Source of the DNA: Setophaga petechia
Taxonomy: Eukaryota > Chordata > Aves > Passeriformes > Parulidae
DNA length: 64,000 bases
Direction of reading: 5' to 3'
NCBI GenBank assembly: GCA_024362935.1
Contig: JANCRA010000004.1
Span: forward strand, 21,615,621-21,679,620
Positions 40,801-55,800 of the stretch are shown here, one piece after another. The position numbers were made by a program, and so were the translations under genes. The number at the start of each line of letters is the position of its first letter. Within the stretch, counting starts at the first letter, position 1. A model generated the notes under the pieces. It was not told the DNA's origin. It saw nothing but the letters and a program-made list of their open reading frames with translations, and did not search any database.

Positions 40801-43800
40801 ATTTCTCTAGGCTATTTCATCAGCCTTATGTACATGCCCATGGACCAGGAAGGCCTACGGAACAGATCCAGGGCTCTAGCCTTCTTCAATTATATGTGAC
40901 TTCCAGACACATGAAATAAAAATGCATCTTAACATAAATGAGGGAAATTGGAAGTTCCAAACCTAAATGTCTTGCCAAAATGGGGACTCAGAAATGCAAG
41001 CCAGACTGATGCTGCCAGCCGCAGATCCCAGAGTCTCCAAAACCACATAACAACTTCATGGCATGAACATGGACAGAAGACAGTTCTGTAGCTGGTGCTT
41101 TTGGAATGCATGCAAATAAACAGCACTGTCTCAAACTGCGTCTCTTACAGAGAAATGCAGAACCTGCTGGGTTCCTAATATTACCATTTTAATAATATTC
41201 TCTTAAGGCAATATTCTGTGTGCAAAAGCAGAGAGTAACAAATTCTAAGGTAGAAGTAACATATCACTTAACACCTATTTCTTTGCTTAGCACTGCACTT
41301 GTATTCCACGACATAGTTTTCCCCTAAGAGCAGGTGTTCTCTGTTAGGTGGCTAGATCAGTGCTCCTTAATCTTTACTGAAACAATGGAAAATCAGCAGA
41401 ATTAACAAGACAAAGTTGGGGAGTTTATGTGGAGTTTATGATTGCTCCTACATCAATATTGAAACATCACAAGGTCCAGCAATATGCTGTGTACGTTCAA
41501 AGCAGTATTAGCATTTAGAAAGCATGTTTCTGATCTCTTAATAGATGTTGTTAGTATTCCACAGATACTATTTCACCTATCTGGATGATTTGTTAATCAA
41601 CAACCACTCTTGAACAAATATTACAAATGCAACATGGTAATGCCATCAGAGAAAGTAGAGATTAAATCAATCTGATTCAAAAGATCCATAAGTACAACCT
41701 GAAAATACATTTTCTTTTTAAATGGTATTTTTAAATTTTTTTACGATGCTAGGGATGTGATTCCTACCTTTCACTCTCATTGAGCGATTAATTATTCCCT
41801 AAGAAAACTCAGGTTTAGTTTCTAACTTTTAAACCAGTTTCTCTTCCTGAATGTGTGGCTCACATGACTCTTTTCCTGCCATACTGTCCTGTCAGGACCT
41901 ATCATCAGAATACCTGCAGCTCCAAATGATTTAACTGGCATATCAGAAGCACCTGAAAAAGCAGGGTGCACCTTCTACCCAGTGCAGCCATCTGTACTTT
42001 CAGGAAGTATGCTAATGATTTGAGAGCAGTTAACAGAGGAGAAGTTGCAGGATCAGAAGCCAAAAAATTGTCAGAAAGTTTTAAATTTTATACCCCACTG
42101 GACTTGTCTATTCTCCACTGGACTTGTGGAAAATCCCCTTCAACTATAACAATCTACACCATATCAAGCACATTTGTTTCCAAATGAAAACATGCTAAAA
42201 TGCCTCTCACTGCTCTTAACCATTATTCAAAACCATTAGTTCTGAAACTGAGCTAGTACCTGAACTTCAGTGGCTATTTCTCTTTACCACTTGGTTTTTC
42301 TGTAATATTGGCAATTTCTTGCATTGCTTAATGGACTTGTTTCTCTGCATGTCTAGATGATGACATGTACAGTGCTGATGACACTTATTACCATCCTAAA
42401 CTAAGCTAGAACAAAATGCTTTAAAAAAGCATCTTACAACAGCTGAAGTACCTCTTGACCATGTGGCAAAATGTGATGATGACTTTTAGAGCTGCTAATT
42501 ACAAGAATTCACTAAACATCAAGATGCACAGATTTTTTTTTTCATCCATCCATTAAAGCATTAACATTTTTCTAATACTCTTCTGATTTCAAGATCAGCT
42601 TTGGACAATATGTTGATAGACAGGAAAAGATACCTGGAAACTTTGGTTTTTTTATATTGTATGACTTCTATCTTTTCTTCCCCTCATACTGCTTTTTCTG
42701 TGGTCCTATTTATCTCGTTCTCTATCCTGAAAATATTTCTATTTCCTTAATACCTTAAATATTGTGAAATTCTTTGTCTTCTTTTCTCACATCTGTGTCA
42801 CTGTGCTGCCAAATGTCTATCATCTTTTCCACATTACTGTATCAATGATTTCACAACTTAAGAGTGTTCAATGTTATTGTAATTTAGATTCCTAGGTGAC
42901 CTACTACAAACTTAGGAATAACCAACAGCTGCATTTTCCCAGTCTTGGCTATGGGTGACCTAAAGAAAAGGCTCTGAAAAGGTGTTCATGTCAAACTTAC
43001 TGCCCCTCAAAGCTGCAGTTGCTGGAGATGCAATTAATAGTAGGGGAATTTAACTGACAATGCAGAATATGGAGCGGGAATTTTAGCCAGAAAATTTAAA
43101 TGGAAATATCCTATTGGATGTAAATTGGTAACTGAAATTAATTCCTATCCATACTGCGAAATTATCAGCTTGGGAAAAATAAGTAAGTCCAAAACATGAG
43201 CCAGGGAAGGCTCCAAATCAGGGCACACAAGCTCTACAGAAGCAGTTAAAGTGGAAAACTTGCTCTGGCAGTTTGCTCTGGCAAGAGGTTTTAGGAGCAG
43301 GAAAGATTGTTAGACCCTGCAGCTGGCAGGCCTAAAAGGCATGCGCAAAGAGAGATGGGAGATGCAGAAGGCCACCAGTTATCTTCAGAAGCAGAACTCT
43401 GTCACTGAGTTGGAAGTGCCACAAGAAGCAGCAGGAAGATAAAAACCAGCCCAAGTGTGGGAAAGAGGAGTAATGTCAGTCATAGCAAAAATGCTGTGAA
43501 AGAGTCAGAGTGACAGGAAATGCCAGACTGAATAAGTAATACTCAGAAGGAGAGAAAATGGGGCTCCTCCATCCTCAGTATGGCACTTATCTATTACAGC
43601 TAGGGAAATACATAAGACAAGGTTAGCTACATGCTCTACTTTCAACAAGCAGGCAGTGGTATATTCTGCTGGGCTACTGCCCAGCACACAGCTCTTTAGA
43701 GTCTGCTGCCAGTGTGTAGGACACAGTCAGGTTTCACCTGTTAGCCTAAAATAAAAAAGCCCCAATCTGCTGGTGTCATAGGTTTTTCACAGGTGCAAGG

Positions 43801-46800
43801 CTGTAGATAAGACCACAAACTACAGGATATACTAAGAACTAATAAAGAGTTAATTCAAAATCCTGTAACAGCGAAACCACTTTCTTCAATGTCCAAAGGA
43901 AAAACAAAGTAGATAAACTATGAAATCTGTCAAGCAACTGGAATGTCACTCCCACCTTCCCCTGCTTCAGTATTATTTGCTGTTGCAGTAGCACTGTCAT
44001 TTTCTAGGTATTTTTACAGGATGTGATAGGAAGTGTCTTCAATACTGAAGACACTACAGTGATAAAAAAAGCCTTATCAATTCTCACAGGTGCTTTCAGA
44101 AACATATTCTCATCTACACATTTTCTCTTATTAAGTTTGCAAGCTGCAACTTTTGCCCAAAAGCTGGAGCTTTAAGATGGCATTTTTTTTATCTGCCTTT
44201 TCCTACAGATATATTACAAGCTGTAAATAAAACTGCTCTCCTATTATTGCTGAATTCTATACAGAGATGCCACAAAACTGCAACAGACTGCTTATAGCAG
44301 GACCTAAGTTTTTAAGTAGTGAATGTACGCAAAAACTAGATTTGTCTCTAACTATGTGAATTTTCTACTATCCAGATTTATACAAAGCCAAATAAAAAAA
44401 CCAGACTAATCAAAGCCAGGAAAGAAAAGACTATTTTAGATCTTTATACATCCCTACTCACATAAGATACCAGTGAGGAGCATTGCTGAGAGTGAAAGAA
44501 TAAACATGGCAGCCCTGGAAGAAAGAAATGTTTGGCAGGGTAAGGACTGGTGTGCACTGTTCCCTGCTCTGACCTCCACAGTTATTTTAATGCCTCCTGA
44601 TAGTGCTGCTAGAGCTGTGCGCATCCTCCCTTTCTCAAAACAGCTTTGCTTTCCAAGTAAATATACATAAATCCAGAAATTGCATCTCTGCCTGCCCATC
44701 CTTCCCTTTCCCAGCCCCCTTCGAAGAATTCTGGCTGAAGAAAGAAACAAGGCTGCATACATATCCTTTCAATTTTGCTTTAAGTAGTCAATACTTTTAC
44801 ATTCTATATATTTCAATGCCTCCTGTATATCACTATCTTCCCTATCATTCATGTGCTTACCATACTTGGAACTAAAGAGTTATTTTCATTCCTTCATCGC
44901 AGACAGAAAAGCAAGTAACTGAATGAGCTGAATCAAGCTCCTATAATTAAATTTACAAAAAAATACTGCCTGCACAAACCAACTTTTGCAGTAATTGAAT
45001 CTCTTACCACTGAGATTACTGCTGCATCCTTCATCAGTTAACCTTCAAAAAATTACATATACTGTTCACTGCAACATTTTAAGAGGACATTGCAAAACAT
45101 TCAAAAATCATATGCTTCAGTTGATAGGGAAGAAAACCCCGAAACTATAATGCCAAGTAGCCTAAAATGAGAGCTCTCACAAACAGTGGATCTACCAGTA
45201 ATTAAGCACTTTTAAAAGCAAGATATATGCTGGCAATGCCCTTTCATCCCTTTTTGCCCATTGTATCCTCAGAGCTAGGCAAAAAAGCTGAAAATAATCC
45301 AGCACATTAGGTGATTGTGCAGTGAAGTTTTGTTTCCTAATTATAAATGCCTGTGTTCAGACAAAAGAAATCCTTCTGAACTGATGTAAGCTCCTCTCAT
45401 AAAGAGCTGCAACAGAATTAAAATACAGCTGCCCTGTTTTCAGTAATGAGGTCCGGAGCGCTTTGCATCATGCTGACTAGCATTTACCCTTTTTCTGTCT
45501 GAAGTAACTGCAATAAAGAGCTGTTAATCAGAAAATCTTCTGCACATCTGCCGCTCGGAGCCAAGAGACGCTTACCTTCTGAAGACTCGAAAAGGCCTCT
45601 CTACTGCAAAAACAGTAAAGATGCTTCACTGCTGCACTTCAGCATCCCTCGTTCCCTAGCAGTTTACTAGGAATACAGATCCTCCACCATTTTCTTGTCA
45701 CGTGGGTGGTGGTACAGCTAAATAAGGGTGATCACCTGCCTTCACACAGCAGCTACTGGGCTTTGCTTACAGGCGCACTTTGCCAAATGCAGAGCTGTGC
45801 TTCCGCCGTGAGAATTACAGTTCTTTTTCACATTCCCTGTGGTGCTTTGTCAGAACATCATCAAACTTTGATGCAGTGAGTCAGCCGGCGGCAGCAAAAA
45901 AGCTCCCTGCTGCTTCATTTCACTGCCTGAGGAAAGCTTATGCTGCCGACTGCATGACAAAAGTTCCTTTGGATCCAACTTATCTGAGCCCTCATTTCTG
46001 TTTGCATTGATGGCTATAGAGTACATGCACATTCAGACATGGTTTGCATAATTTTTTCACTTTGCAATTTAGCAATGGGAATGCAGGAGCAAATTTAAAC
46101 AAAAAAAACCCAAAACACCAACAACCACCAGTTCAGAAGGCACGGTAGATTTTGAAAACACAAACTATGTGCAGCAGGAAACAGTGCCCACAGCCTGTGG
46201 TCCTGATTGTGCTTCTTAGGGAAGGAAAGGATACTTCTTCCCAGGCAGTGCAGTCTCACAGTCTCATTTTATAAAAGTCCATTACGAGTATGGTCCCTAA
46301 AAAATCCAGGTTCCTTTCCAAATGCAAAACAAATCCCCACAGCAAGGCAATAGACCCTAAGACAGCTTAACCTTCATCTGGTTTCCCTCTTCATATTGTA
46401 CAGATCCTCCTGGAAAACAATGAGAACTGGAGATGCTTCAGGTCAGGAAGCTCCAGGAAATAAAGTTATGAAGTATTTATGTACAATAGAAGTCATTGGT
46501 AGCAAGATTACAGTGAAGCTGTGAAATCAGTGATGTGGCAGAAAACAAGGTCTTAATTCTCCACGTGCAGAGTACCATAGAATATTTTTGAGATTTTAGG
46601 ATGCTATTGAGGAAGCTTCCCTGTCTGACCATGCAGGAGCCATTCTGGCAGTCACACTCTCACAGCACCTGAGCTGGGACCCCACACTCACATGGTCAGA
46701 CCAAGTTTCCTTACTGGTGCAACCCCACGCTTCCCACAGCACAGTCTCAACCCTTAAAATAACCTAATCATGGTGCAACAACAAAAGAACAGCTTGAGCT

Positions 46801-49800
46801 GGGTGCCTCTGAGGAAGGACCCTGAACACAGGAAACTCTGGGCTTTTATGCCCTCACAGTCTATGCATGCAAAATTCTGGGGGCCACCCAGCAGAGTCAT
46901 CAGCCCCTGCTGTGTCTTTCAGTGTCCAGTCACTTGCTGGAACAACATTTCCCCATGGTGTCCTTCACTGTGCAAAGGCCAGAACCAGCTCACAGACAGC
47001 TCATCCTTAGTAGATGCTCTGCTGGGACCACTCACCTCACTGAGGCTCACTGTCAAAGTCAGGCCTGTGTGAATAGGGTTAAGGTTTCAAAGCTTGTTAA
47101 CACTTCAGGCTGAAGTCTCTTGTCACTGATCAATCTGATTGGAATATATAATTAATTAGGTCAGAAAACAGTGGTGCTTTTAATAGTGAGGGATTTTTTC
47201 ACTTAACTGCTAAACCATACTAACAAAGTCCAGGTCTTCTTGCTTTAAGAAAGTGGCTCTATCAGGCCAATCTCACAATTTAATTAAAATTTCAGTACAA
47301 TTAGTAAATAATAAAAAGTTGTGGGGTTTTCCCTTTTGAAGTTGTTTTTCTGTCAATGAAGTGCTGTTCTTTTCCTCTTAACAGATTTTTATAAAGGTCT
47401 TGATATTTGCCATGTAAATATTAAACCTGTTTTTTACAAAAATAAGATCATCAGGACCTTCCTACAAGCAACCCTCTCAGTTGTTGCTCCTTTACTTACA
47501 TGTTTGGTTTTAACCTTTAAAGCACGGTCTTTGTGTTAAGTCAAATGTTGTGCTTTGTGCTGCCAAGTGGGAGACCTAAGTTCAATTCCCATTTCAAGTC
47601 CATTAATTTTGTAGTTCAGCAGGAGCTGCAAACAGAACTGAACCAGCAAGCCTGGTCCCCAGAGTGCCTGGAACTCCTTTCCAGTGGATCTGGCCAATTA
47701 AGAAACAATCCTGACAGAAGTGAAAGATGGCAGCCCCACAGGTTTTCAAGAAAAAAAAGGAAATAGGTATTCAAAGGGAAGTAAATGTTACCTTTTTTTT
47801 CTGACAGCAACAAGATTTTCAAGTCTTTAAGCATCCTATATACAGCATCCCTGGCTGTGCCCAAAGAAGAATAAAGCAAACCTGGCATCTCTAACTCACT
47901 GCCTTATTCCAGTTTTGGGATGACAGAAGAGACATTTTGAGAAAATATTGTTGAAACCTTTGATCACTGGAATCAATGTGAATTTTTTTCTGGGTACCAG
48001 TCTGTCAGTATTTAATTTCAGTACTCGCATGGATATTGACTCAAATAATTAACAGCTTTGAGATTTATTTGTATTTGTCTAAGTCGCAGAGACAGCAGAG
48101 TCGTCTCAGAATTCTTATTAATCTTGTAACATATTTTTCTTTAATTAAATCTGATTATTTTTATTCACTGGCAAGCACAGGGGAGTGTGATGAAAGCAGG
48201 CTTTTCTATTAATAAAACACTGGATTGCTTCCTCTACTGAGTGATTTTAATAGCCAGCAGTATAGTAGTGGTCAAAGAGGGATATTTCATAGAAAGGCAG
48301 TGGAAGAACTATCTTTTCCAGAAACTTCATTATACATGTGAGCAGAAAATAATTATTCCTGTTGCTTTAAGAAAATGCTATCAGAAAGACAAAGGAAGCT
48401 TTCTTTTGAAGTCTTACTCTAACAGGTTAAAGACATTGTGGTAGTTCTTCAAAGGAAGTTGTTTTCTGCTCAGTTTTGCCACCAGTTTTCTATGCTCTTC
48501 CTCAAAACTTCCAAATGTCTCTGTTCTTATTTCTACTGTTCTCACTGCTCCTTGTACCTCAAGTCAATACATCATGTAATAGTATTTTATTCAGCTCTAA
48601 CTCCTTCTAATAAGGAAAAGGATAATACTGCCTTACAACAAACCTAAAAGCAAGAATGATCTGGTATACACAGCCACCACTAAAATACTCTGAGGAATAT
48701 GCTGGGTAAAAACTAGCATAGCCATCTGCAGTGTTCTCCCTCTGCCTCCTGACCAATTCATCACCACCAACATTCATATAGCTCTGTAAGACAAGACACC
48801 TTCTATCAAGAACAAAATTACCTCACATCTTCATAAATTTTACTACTGGCACACCTCCAGTCAGCAGCAGCAAAGTATGTAATCCTGCCCACCTAACATG
48901 CTGTATAAAAAGCTGTTTCCTTTCCAGAAAGACTGACCTTAGTAATGAGCTATCAAGTCTTTTTTACTTTTTTATAGGAGCCCAAAGAAGCACTAGGGTT
49001 TGTTACTTTTGGTGTTTGTGTATTTCTGAGACAAGCTGATGTCTTTTCTCCAGAGTTTTAATACTAGTAAATAGTCTTATTCTTCACTCCCAGCTGAAGC
49101 TTTTCTTTCCTTGCGGAAATAGAACAGGAGAGGATGGAAGAACTTCACCCCTAGCCACGGACTTCTTTAAAACACCTTTGAGAGTTGTTATGTGCGACAC
49201 TGGGATGAAGGGCAGTGACTAGCAAACATCAAGAGTTTAAGGCACTTCCTCATTCTAGTTTTTGTTAATGCTTTCTGTTGCAAAACCTTAATTCCCTCTG
49301 TGCTGGAATACCAGGCTCTTTCTTGCTCCAAGATCAGGGTAAATAAATCTGAGGAGATGTTGTTTTTGAAGTCTGAGTCTGAAGTTTATTATCCTTATCT
49401 ATCATAAACTCAGGAGATATGAGCTCTCTCTAACAAGTCGAGAAAGTGAGCTTAAGTGGTGACTATTCAAGGCTATTTAAGTCCCAATTATCCAATAAAT
49501 AGTTCATATTATTTATGCTTCTGATCCAAGTATGATCACCCGATACCCACAATGCAGACATCTTTCACCCAGTCAGAGAAAAGCACCCAGATTCATTAAG
49601 AAGAAGGAAGAAGGAGGTGCAAAAAAGACAACTAACCCACACCCAAAATTCTCCATCTTGGGTCCCATATACCATCATATACTAAAACCCCAAATCCAAG
49701 TTTTTTCACCCAGTGAGATCACATAATACTAAACAAACTACATACACACTGTTTGTGTGCTACCACTCAATTTTTGAAGCCTTTTCCAAGGTCTCAGGTC

Positions 49801-52800
49801 CTTGGAAGGTTTTTACTTGGCACCCTTAAATTCAGAAAGTTTCAAGTTTTCAGCCATCAGAGTTCCAACATCTCTTCTGTGTAACAGGCAATTTTATTAG
49901 AAGTGGCAGACATCTGCTGGATGTAAGCAGAAAACAATGGAAACTGCATCCTTCACAGACCCTTATTCCACTACAAAAGGAACCTGTTTCAGCACAGTAC
50001 AAGTAGGAAGGAGCCTTTTATTTTTTTCCCTAAACAGGGGCATATGGATATAAAAGGGATTACAAGACAGTTACTAAGCGCCTTCATAAATTAATTCAGC
50101 TATTCACTGGCTGAGTTTAAGTTTGAATACAAATTATAAATTTCTTCATTTTTCTAAGATGATAAAACCACAGAATTATTTGGGTTGGAAGGGACCTCAA
50201 AGATCACCTAGTTCCAACCCACTTGACTGGGGAAGGAATACTTGCCACTGCATCAGGTTGCTCAGTGCCCCATCCAGCCTGGCTCTGCACACTTCCAAGG
50301 ATGGAGCATTCACAGCTATTCCGGGCAACCTGTTCCAGTGCCTCACCACCCTCACATTAAAGAGTTTCTTTTCACCCTACTTTGATGTAAATCTTTGGCA
50401 GACTCAGAGCCTGATGATTAGCAACATCAGGTGCCTTCCAGAAATTGTACTGCAACAATCAGAAAAGTGATAGTTTCTTCTCTTATATGGTAAGACCAGT
50501 ATTCCTTCACTAACTTCCCATGGGCTGGCAGCTCTGCTTCATCACATTATTTTGACCTTCACTGGCCATGAAGGGCAGTTAATTTCAGACTAAAAAGTCA
50601 AAAGCTGCATACTGAGCTATGTTTTCAGAAGGAACTTCTGGTTTTAAAACTGTGAATTAAATACATTAAGAAAGCATTTCTAATTACACACTTCTACCAT
50701 GTCAGTTGCTAGTTTTTCATCTGTTTATGTAAGAGCTTTCATTAAACGGGCATATCATCTAGAAATAATGATTCCTGTATGTGTTTCATCATAGTATTTT
50801 TTTTGTGTGTTTGCTTTGGTTTCAAAGGAATCAAGGCCCCTGCGATCATGCTGTAGGCATGCACAGGGATGCATATGTCTGTTCTCCTAGGAAGCCTGAA
50901 GTCTTTACCTAACTGACCAAAGAAATAAGCTTACTACAACTTTATTGAATATCAACTACCAAACAGAGAGGAAACTGAGGGGAAAACCACACTGCAAAAG
51001 CAATCTCTATTATATACAAAATTCTCACAGAAGAGGATTAATTACTTTTAATAAAATTAATGCTGGAAGAAACTTCCATTAGAGTTTACCACTTACCAAG
51101 AAAAAATCTAACGGGAAAACTTAAACCCAATGCAAAGCATATTTTACTGGTTCCATGCTCCCACAATCAATTGTCAGTGTGGAAGCTCAGTAAGTTACTT
51201 TGTTTTTCTGGGCATCAGTATTAGTAGTGTAAAGGACAGACATAGCCACTGCTATTGACTAAAAAGGCATTTAGTATTAAAAACCGTCTAAGTACAATAA
51301 GACAAAAGACTAAACTAGAACCTATAGTGATGACATATATTCTATACCAAGAATTATTTTATCTTTTTCTTGCAGGATGCACCACATTCCCTCATGCATT
51401 TAAATTTTTATTGCAAACAGAAGAACATTAACATGGTCCAGTTTTGGATTTTAATGTGGGAATTCCCCTAAGCAAATACACTAAGTTCTAAGAATAATGA
51501 ATGTACTACATGCAAAATTCCATTGTGAACTATTGTTCAGTAGTACGTCAGGATTTGACAAAGTTCCTAAAAAACAGCAGAGCTCTTCTCAAAATGGATA
51601 TAACAATTTATAGCAATAAGATGTTTACCCACCCCTATAAATCTACAGCATAGAAATGTTTTTTCTAGTATCAGTCTAAGTTCAGAAATCAGATTTTCTT
51701 CCTGAGGTGTCTAAGAGTCTTACTGCATCAAAGTTATCTCAAGTTGAAAATGTGCTGGTTTACTTACGAATCATTCTAAATTAGATATCTAGAGTTTTCT
51801 CTTCCTCTCTACATCATGGGAATGTAAGTATGACAAGTCAAATCCCTAGGATGCTGCCTGCATGTAATTAATCAGTGTGACTGAGACTGGGCCAGCCTCT
51901 GCCTGGTTTTAATTTAAAATGCTTTATGGGAGACAGAGGAAATAGCAGACGATTTCTTCATGTCAGATTTGCAAGCCTGCAACTAGCCAGTGCCTCTAAA
52001 CAGCTCTTCCTGATTCCTGTCCCAGTCATTAGTGGCTGTGAGCAGAACTGGTAGGCATTTCATGATTCTATGATTTTTTACTAGAAATGCCTGTTTTGTC
52101 AAGAAAGCCTATTTCCTAATTGAAATTAGTTGTTTTTAATTAACTCCCAGTGAAATCCTGCTGAGGTAACACCAAAAAATGGCTTCCAGGGCTAACAAAG
52201 CACCTCCAGATCAAAGGACATCTCCCTTTCCTAGATTTGCAGAGCCTTAGCCATGCTTCCACACAACAACACGGACACAAAACAGCTGCTTGGAAATTTT
52301 GCTTGTTTGGCTTCTCCCAGATTCTCTTTTATAGGAAATTTCAAAATTAACACTTTTCCTTCTGGAATGGAATTAAGAAGCTTAGAGGAGCGGGTGTGAC
52401 AGAAATGCTGTGCCAACCCAGCATACTTTGGCTAGTTTCAAGGTCAAGCACTCGACATTTGGTTTCCTGCAGGCTCTAAGGTCTGATGAGTCTGCTAACA
52501 CTTCTGAAAATTTCTCTGTCCCTTGATGGCAGCCTGCTGTTTGCAAAGGAAGAGAGGCCAACAACAGAAGCACCCTCTCCAATACTCTACAGTAAATGGA
52601 ATCAGGAGGGCCACCCCTCACCCCATCTGGTGACACCGCAGAGAGTCACTTGGCAGGAGGAATACTGCCAGCACAGAGACTGCATGTCCATCCAAAACCA
52701 GGTCCACATGTACTCACTCAATCTGCTTCAATCACCAGCTCAATTCCAACAGTCATAAATGTTCCTCTGATCTGACCAGAGCTTGAAAATAATCACAAAG

Positions 52801-55800
52801 ATCACAGCTTTCCTTCATGCTTTTCCTTCTTCTACAGGCAGCACATTTTTCTGACTCTGGGCCTTGACTTCCTCCTTTCTTCCTTCTCAACAGTTTTGCA
52901 TTGGTCAGACATAGTACTTCACTTCAATCCCTCCATGATCTCATCATATCCTGACAACATCATCAGTACCTGGCTTGGGCCTGTATGCCCTGGCCATATC
53001 TGTTTCAGGTTTACAAGTAGGTAACACATTCAGTGGGACTTCACAGAAGGAAGACAGATTTACTCCTGCAAGAAAGTAACCTTCAAATCAATTGCAAAAC
53101 AACCCTAATTTGGCTCATATCAAGCGACGAAGAACCAACAATCTGTTTACAGAAAGGAAGTAATACATTGATAGTTAAATAATGCTTGCATATTTCAGAC
53201 TTGAAAGTCTTGCCATCTATACATAATGGCACACATCTCAATAACATAAGTAACAAATGAACAGAAGACTTTTGAAAGAAAATAGGTTGATTTTTACTTA
53301 CCCTGATTTTTGATTCAATTCTCTGTCACTGTTGAGAAGAACCATTTCCTCCTTCATTTCTTGTTCATTATTCCCAAGCCTCTGTTGAGAATTTGCTTCC
53401 CATATACTATCACTACAACCAACTACCTGCAACTCTGATGTTCCTGCAATGCCTGAACTCACATTCTCAGCAGCCAGGCCATCTGAAGGAGAACAGCTTT
53501 CATGTTCAAAAGATTTCTGAAGGGGAGTTTCTACCTGAAATTCTGTCCAAGTGTTAAGAATCAATTCCTGCGCTACAACAGATGCCAGTTCTTCACCAGG
53601 ATGTCTGGATCCTGATTTTGGCATCTCTGTCTTGGCAGAAATTTCTTCAGGTGATATGTCACTTATTTCATTTTGTCCCAATATAATCCAGCCCTCATCT
53701 TGCCCTGACCTTTCCTGTGATTTCCTTTCACCATCTAGGTTTTGAGGCACAGCAGAATAATTTTTCTCTTCTAAGTGAACAGCGTCCCATCCAGTACCAC
53801 CAACAAGATGATCTTTGCTTTCATTTGAAATAGATATTGCCTGAAAGGCATCCAAGGAGCCTGGTGAAAAGTCTTCATGGGATTCTTGAAATGGAAAATT
53901 AATTTTGCTTCTTTCAAGGGTATCATTTGTTGCAGGTGTTTTTTCTTCCTCAGTAACAAGGATGTAATCCATCTCCAGTGAAGCTGGGAGCACCTGCATC
54001 CTCACATCTTCTTTACTGTCTGTACTTTCCAGTTCAGGGCTCTTCTGGGAATTTCTCAGCTTTTCTTCTCTACAAAGTAGGGAGTCAGTGCCGGCTTCTA
54101 AAAGAACAGGCAAAGAGAAACTCTTTTTAATTTCTGAATTACTGGTTTAGTCACCACAGTATGCTTTAATCAGTACTGTGAGATAAAGCTCTTTTCATTT
54201 TGCTTTGCTCTGTTAATGTGTATTTGAATTTTATAACATCATCACCATCATCATAATTGTTAAAGGTTACACATTAACATGCCAATCATCCCCAAGGCAC
54301 AAACAATTCAGTGTCCCATAGGCTAGGCCCTGCACAAACAACACAAATTATATTACTACTTGAGTGTTCAAAAGCTTTAGATCTGCCTGTGATGCCTGAA
54401 GTTTTAGCTTTCATATTTTCCAGATTCTGCAGTGCATTAGTATACAACTCTGAACTCCATATAAAGTGTCAGCAAGTTCTCTTCACAGCTCAGTTAGACA
54501 AAACAATGCTTTTCCACCCTGAGAACCAAGGACACCGTTACAGCCTCAGGCCCAAAAAGTGTCAACAGCAGCAAACTGAGGAGAGGAGTGGATAGGACTT
54601 CATAACCTGAAGCTGTAATTGGACAATTAACCCCAATATGTAAATGGACCAAAACTTTTTAAATTGTGAAAACACGTGACCAGTTGTCCATCTTGGGTGC
54701 AGACACAGCTGGGCTCTTGTACTGCCCAAGATGTATCCTTTGAAGGCCTTTTAAAAAATACCTACTTTATTCCTTTAACTCTGTCTAACCCCTGTTACAG
54801 GTCGCCTCTCAAGGCACCATCTGAGAGAATGACACTAGAGCTCTTTCCACAATAAATGTTCTCCACATTAGGGAGACACAAACTTCTCACTTCACTCAAA
54901 GTCTCCTCCTCATAGGCTTCATAGAATACTTCCTCCTTTCTCTGTTCTATGTATTTGTTTTGGAAAGCAGATTTTCTTACCATCACATGATCTTCTATCT
55001 CCACCTTGTGGTGAGTCAGGATCGGTTGTTTCTTTTTCAGATTTTTCTGTCAAGAAATCAGAATCTGAGGGAGTTACTTCAGACATGGAGAGCGACGGTA
55101 CTGACATGCGATTTTCCTCAAGACACTTTGTGGATGTCTCAGACACCTTATCTTCAGTCATTAGGATGCCCTCTGCACCTTCCAGAGGAGCCGGCAGTGG
55201 CAATCGTTTTTCCAAAGAAACACCGTCATAAAATGGCTGCTGTAACAAGAGCTCACCATCTGCATTCTCACTGCTGCCAGAGGGTACAGCATCAAAAGAT
55301 GCAGAGGATGGAGGAGTACACGCCATTGGTGATAGGTCATTGGGTATTTCCTTAAGCACAGGAACATAATTTTCAATTACAGCTTCATATTCTTTTGCTG
55401 CGTCATCAGGCAGTTCATTATTTGAATCAGATTCATCACCTTCATTACCACCAGGTAGAAAGGACTTGGGAAAAAGTGTCCGTTCATCCTCTGACTTCCC
55501 TTCTGCTGCCTCACTGCCGAGCAGTGTCTGTATGTTCATTCCACGACATATGTCTCCCAGGCCATCAGTCACTGAGGTGTCCCTGATACTATGTTCTAAC
55601 CCTGTGTCAGAGTCATCCACACATTCTTCTGACCTGTCTAGCTCAACACCAGTTATTGCTGTATGATCAATACCAGAATATTTTACAACTTCACCCAAGG
55701 CACTAATTTCTTTTAAGCTTTGTTCTTCCCTGTCAGGTTGATTGAAATCCATGGGAAGCAAATGCATTTTAGAGGTCGCTATTTGAGCTGTATCAGTTGG

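Larger units (their letters stand above)
32443..53301 (-). other. PRUNE2: PRUNE2 20.9-kb intron
   Basis: The flanking exons join in frame (NQKSG|LVQEDVG), so no constitutive exon is missing. Content found: a CA repeat (32914-32957), a solo LTR (33461-33885), a possible old CR1 (37250-37330), an ERVL-like LTR (38341-38781), a hairpin (44032-44055), a possible alternative first exon (45576-45692), a candidate LTR (46600-47090), a tRNA-like stretch (47525-47600), a CR1 (50164-50390) and a CR1 tail (52000-52075). The rest is AT-rich, with nothing recognised. Confidence 0.8.

Noticed and set aside
54795..54980. Extension of the giant open frame beyond GATG
   Set aside because: The consensus donor GATG|GTAAGA and the in-phase next exon show this is intron.
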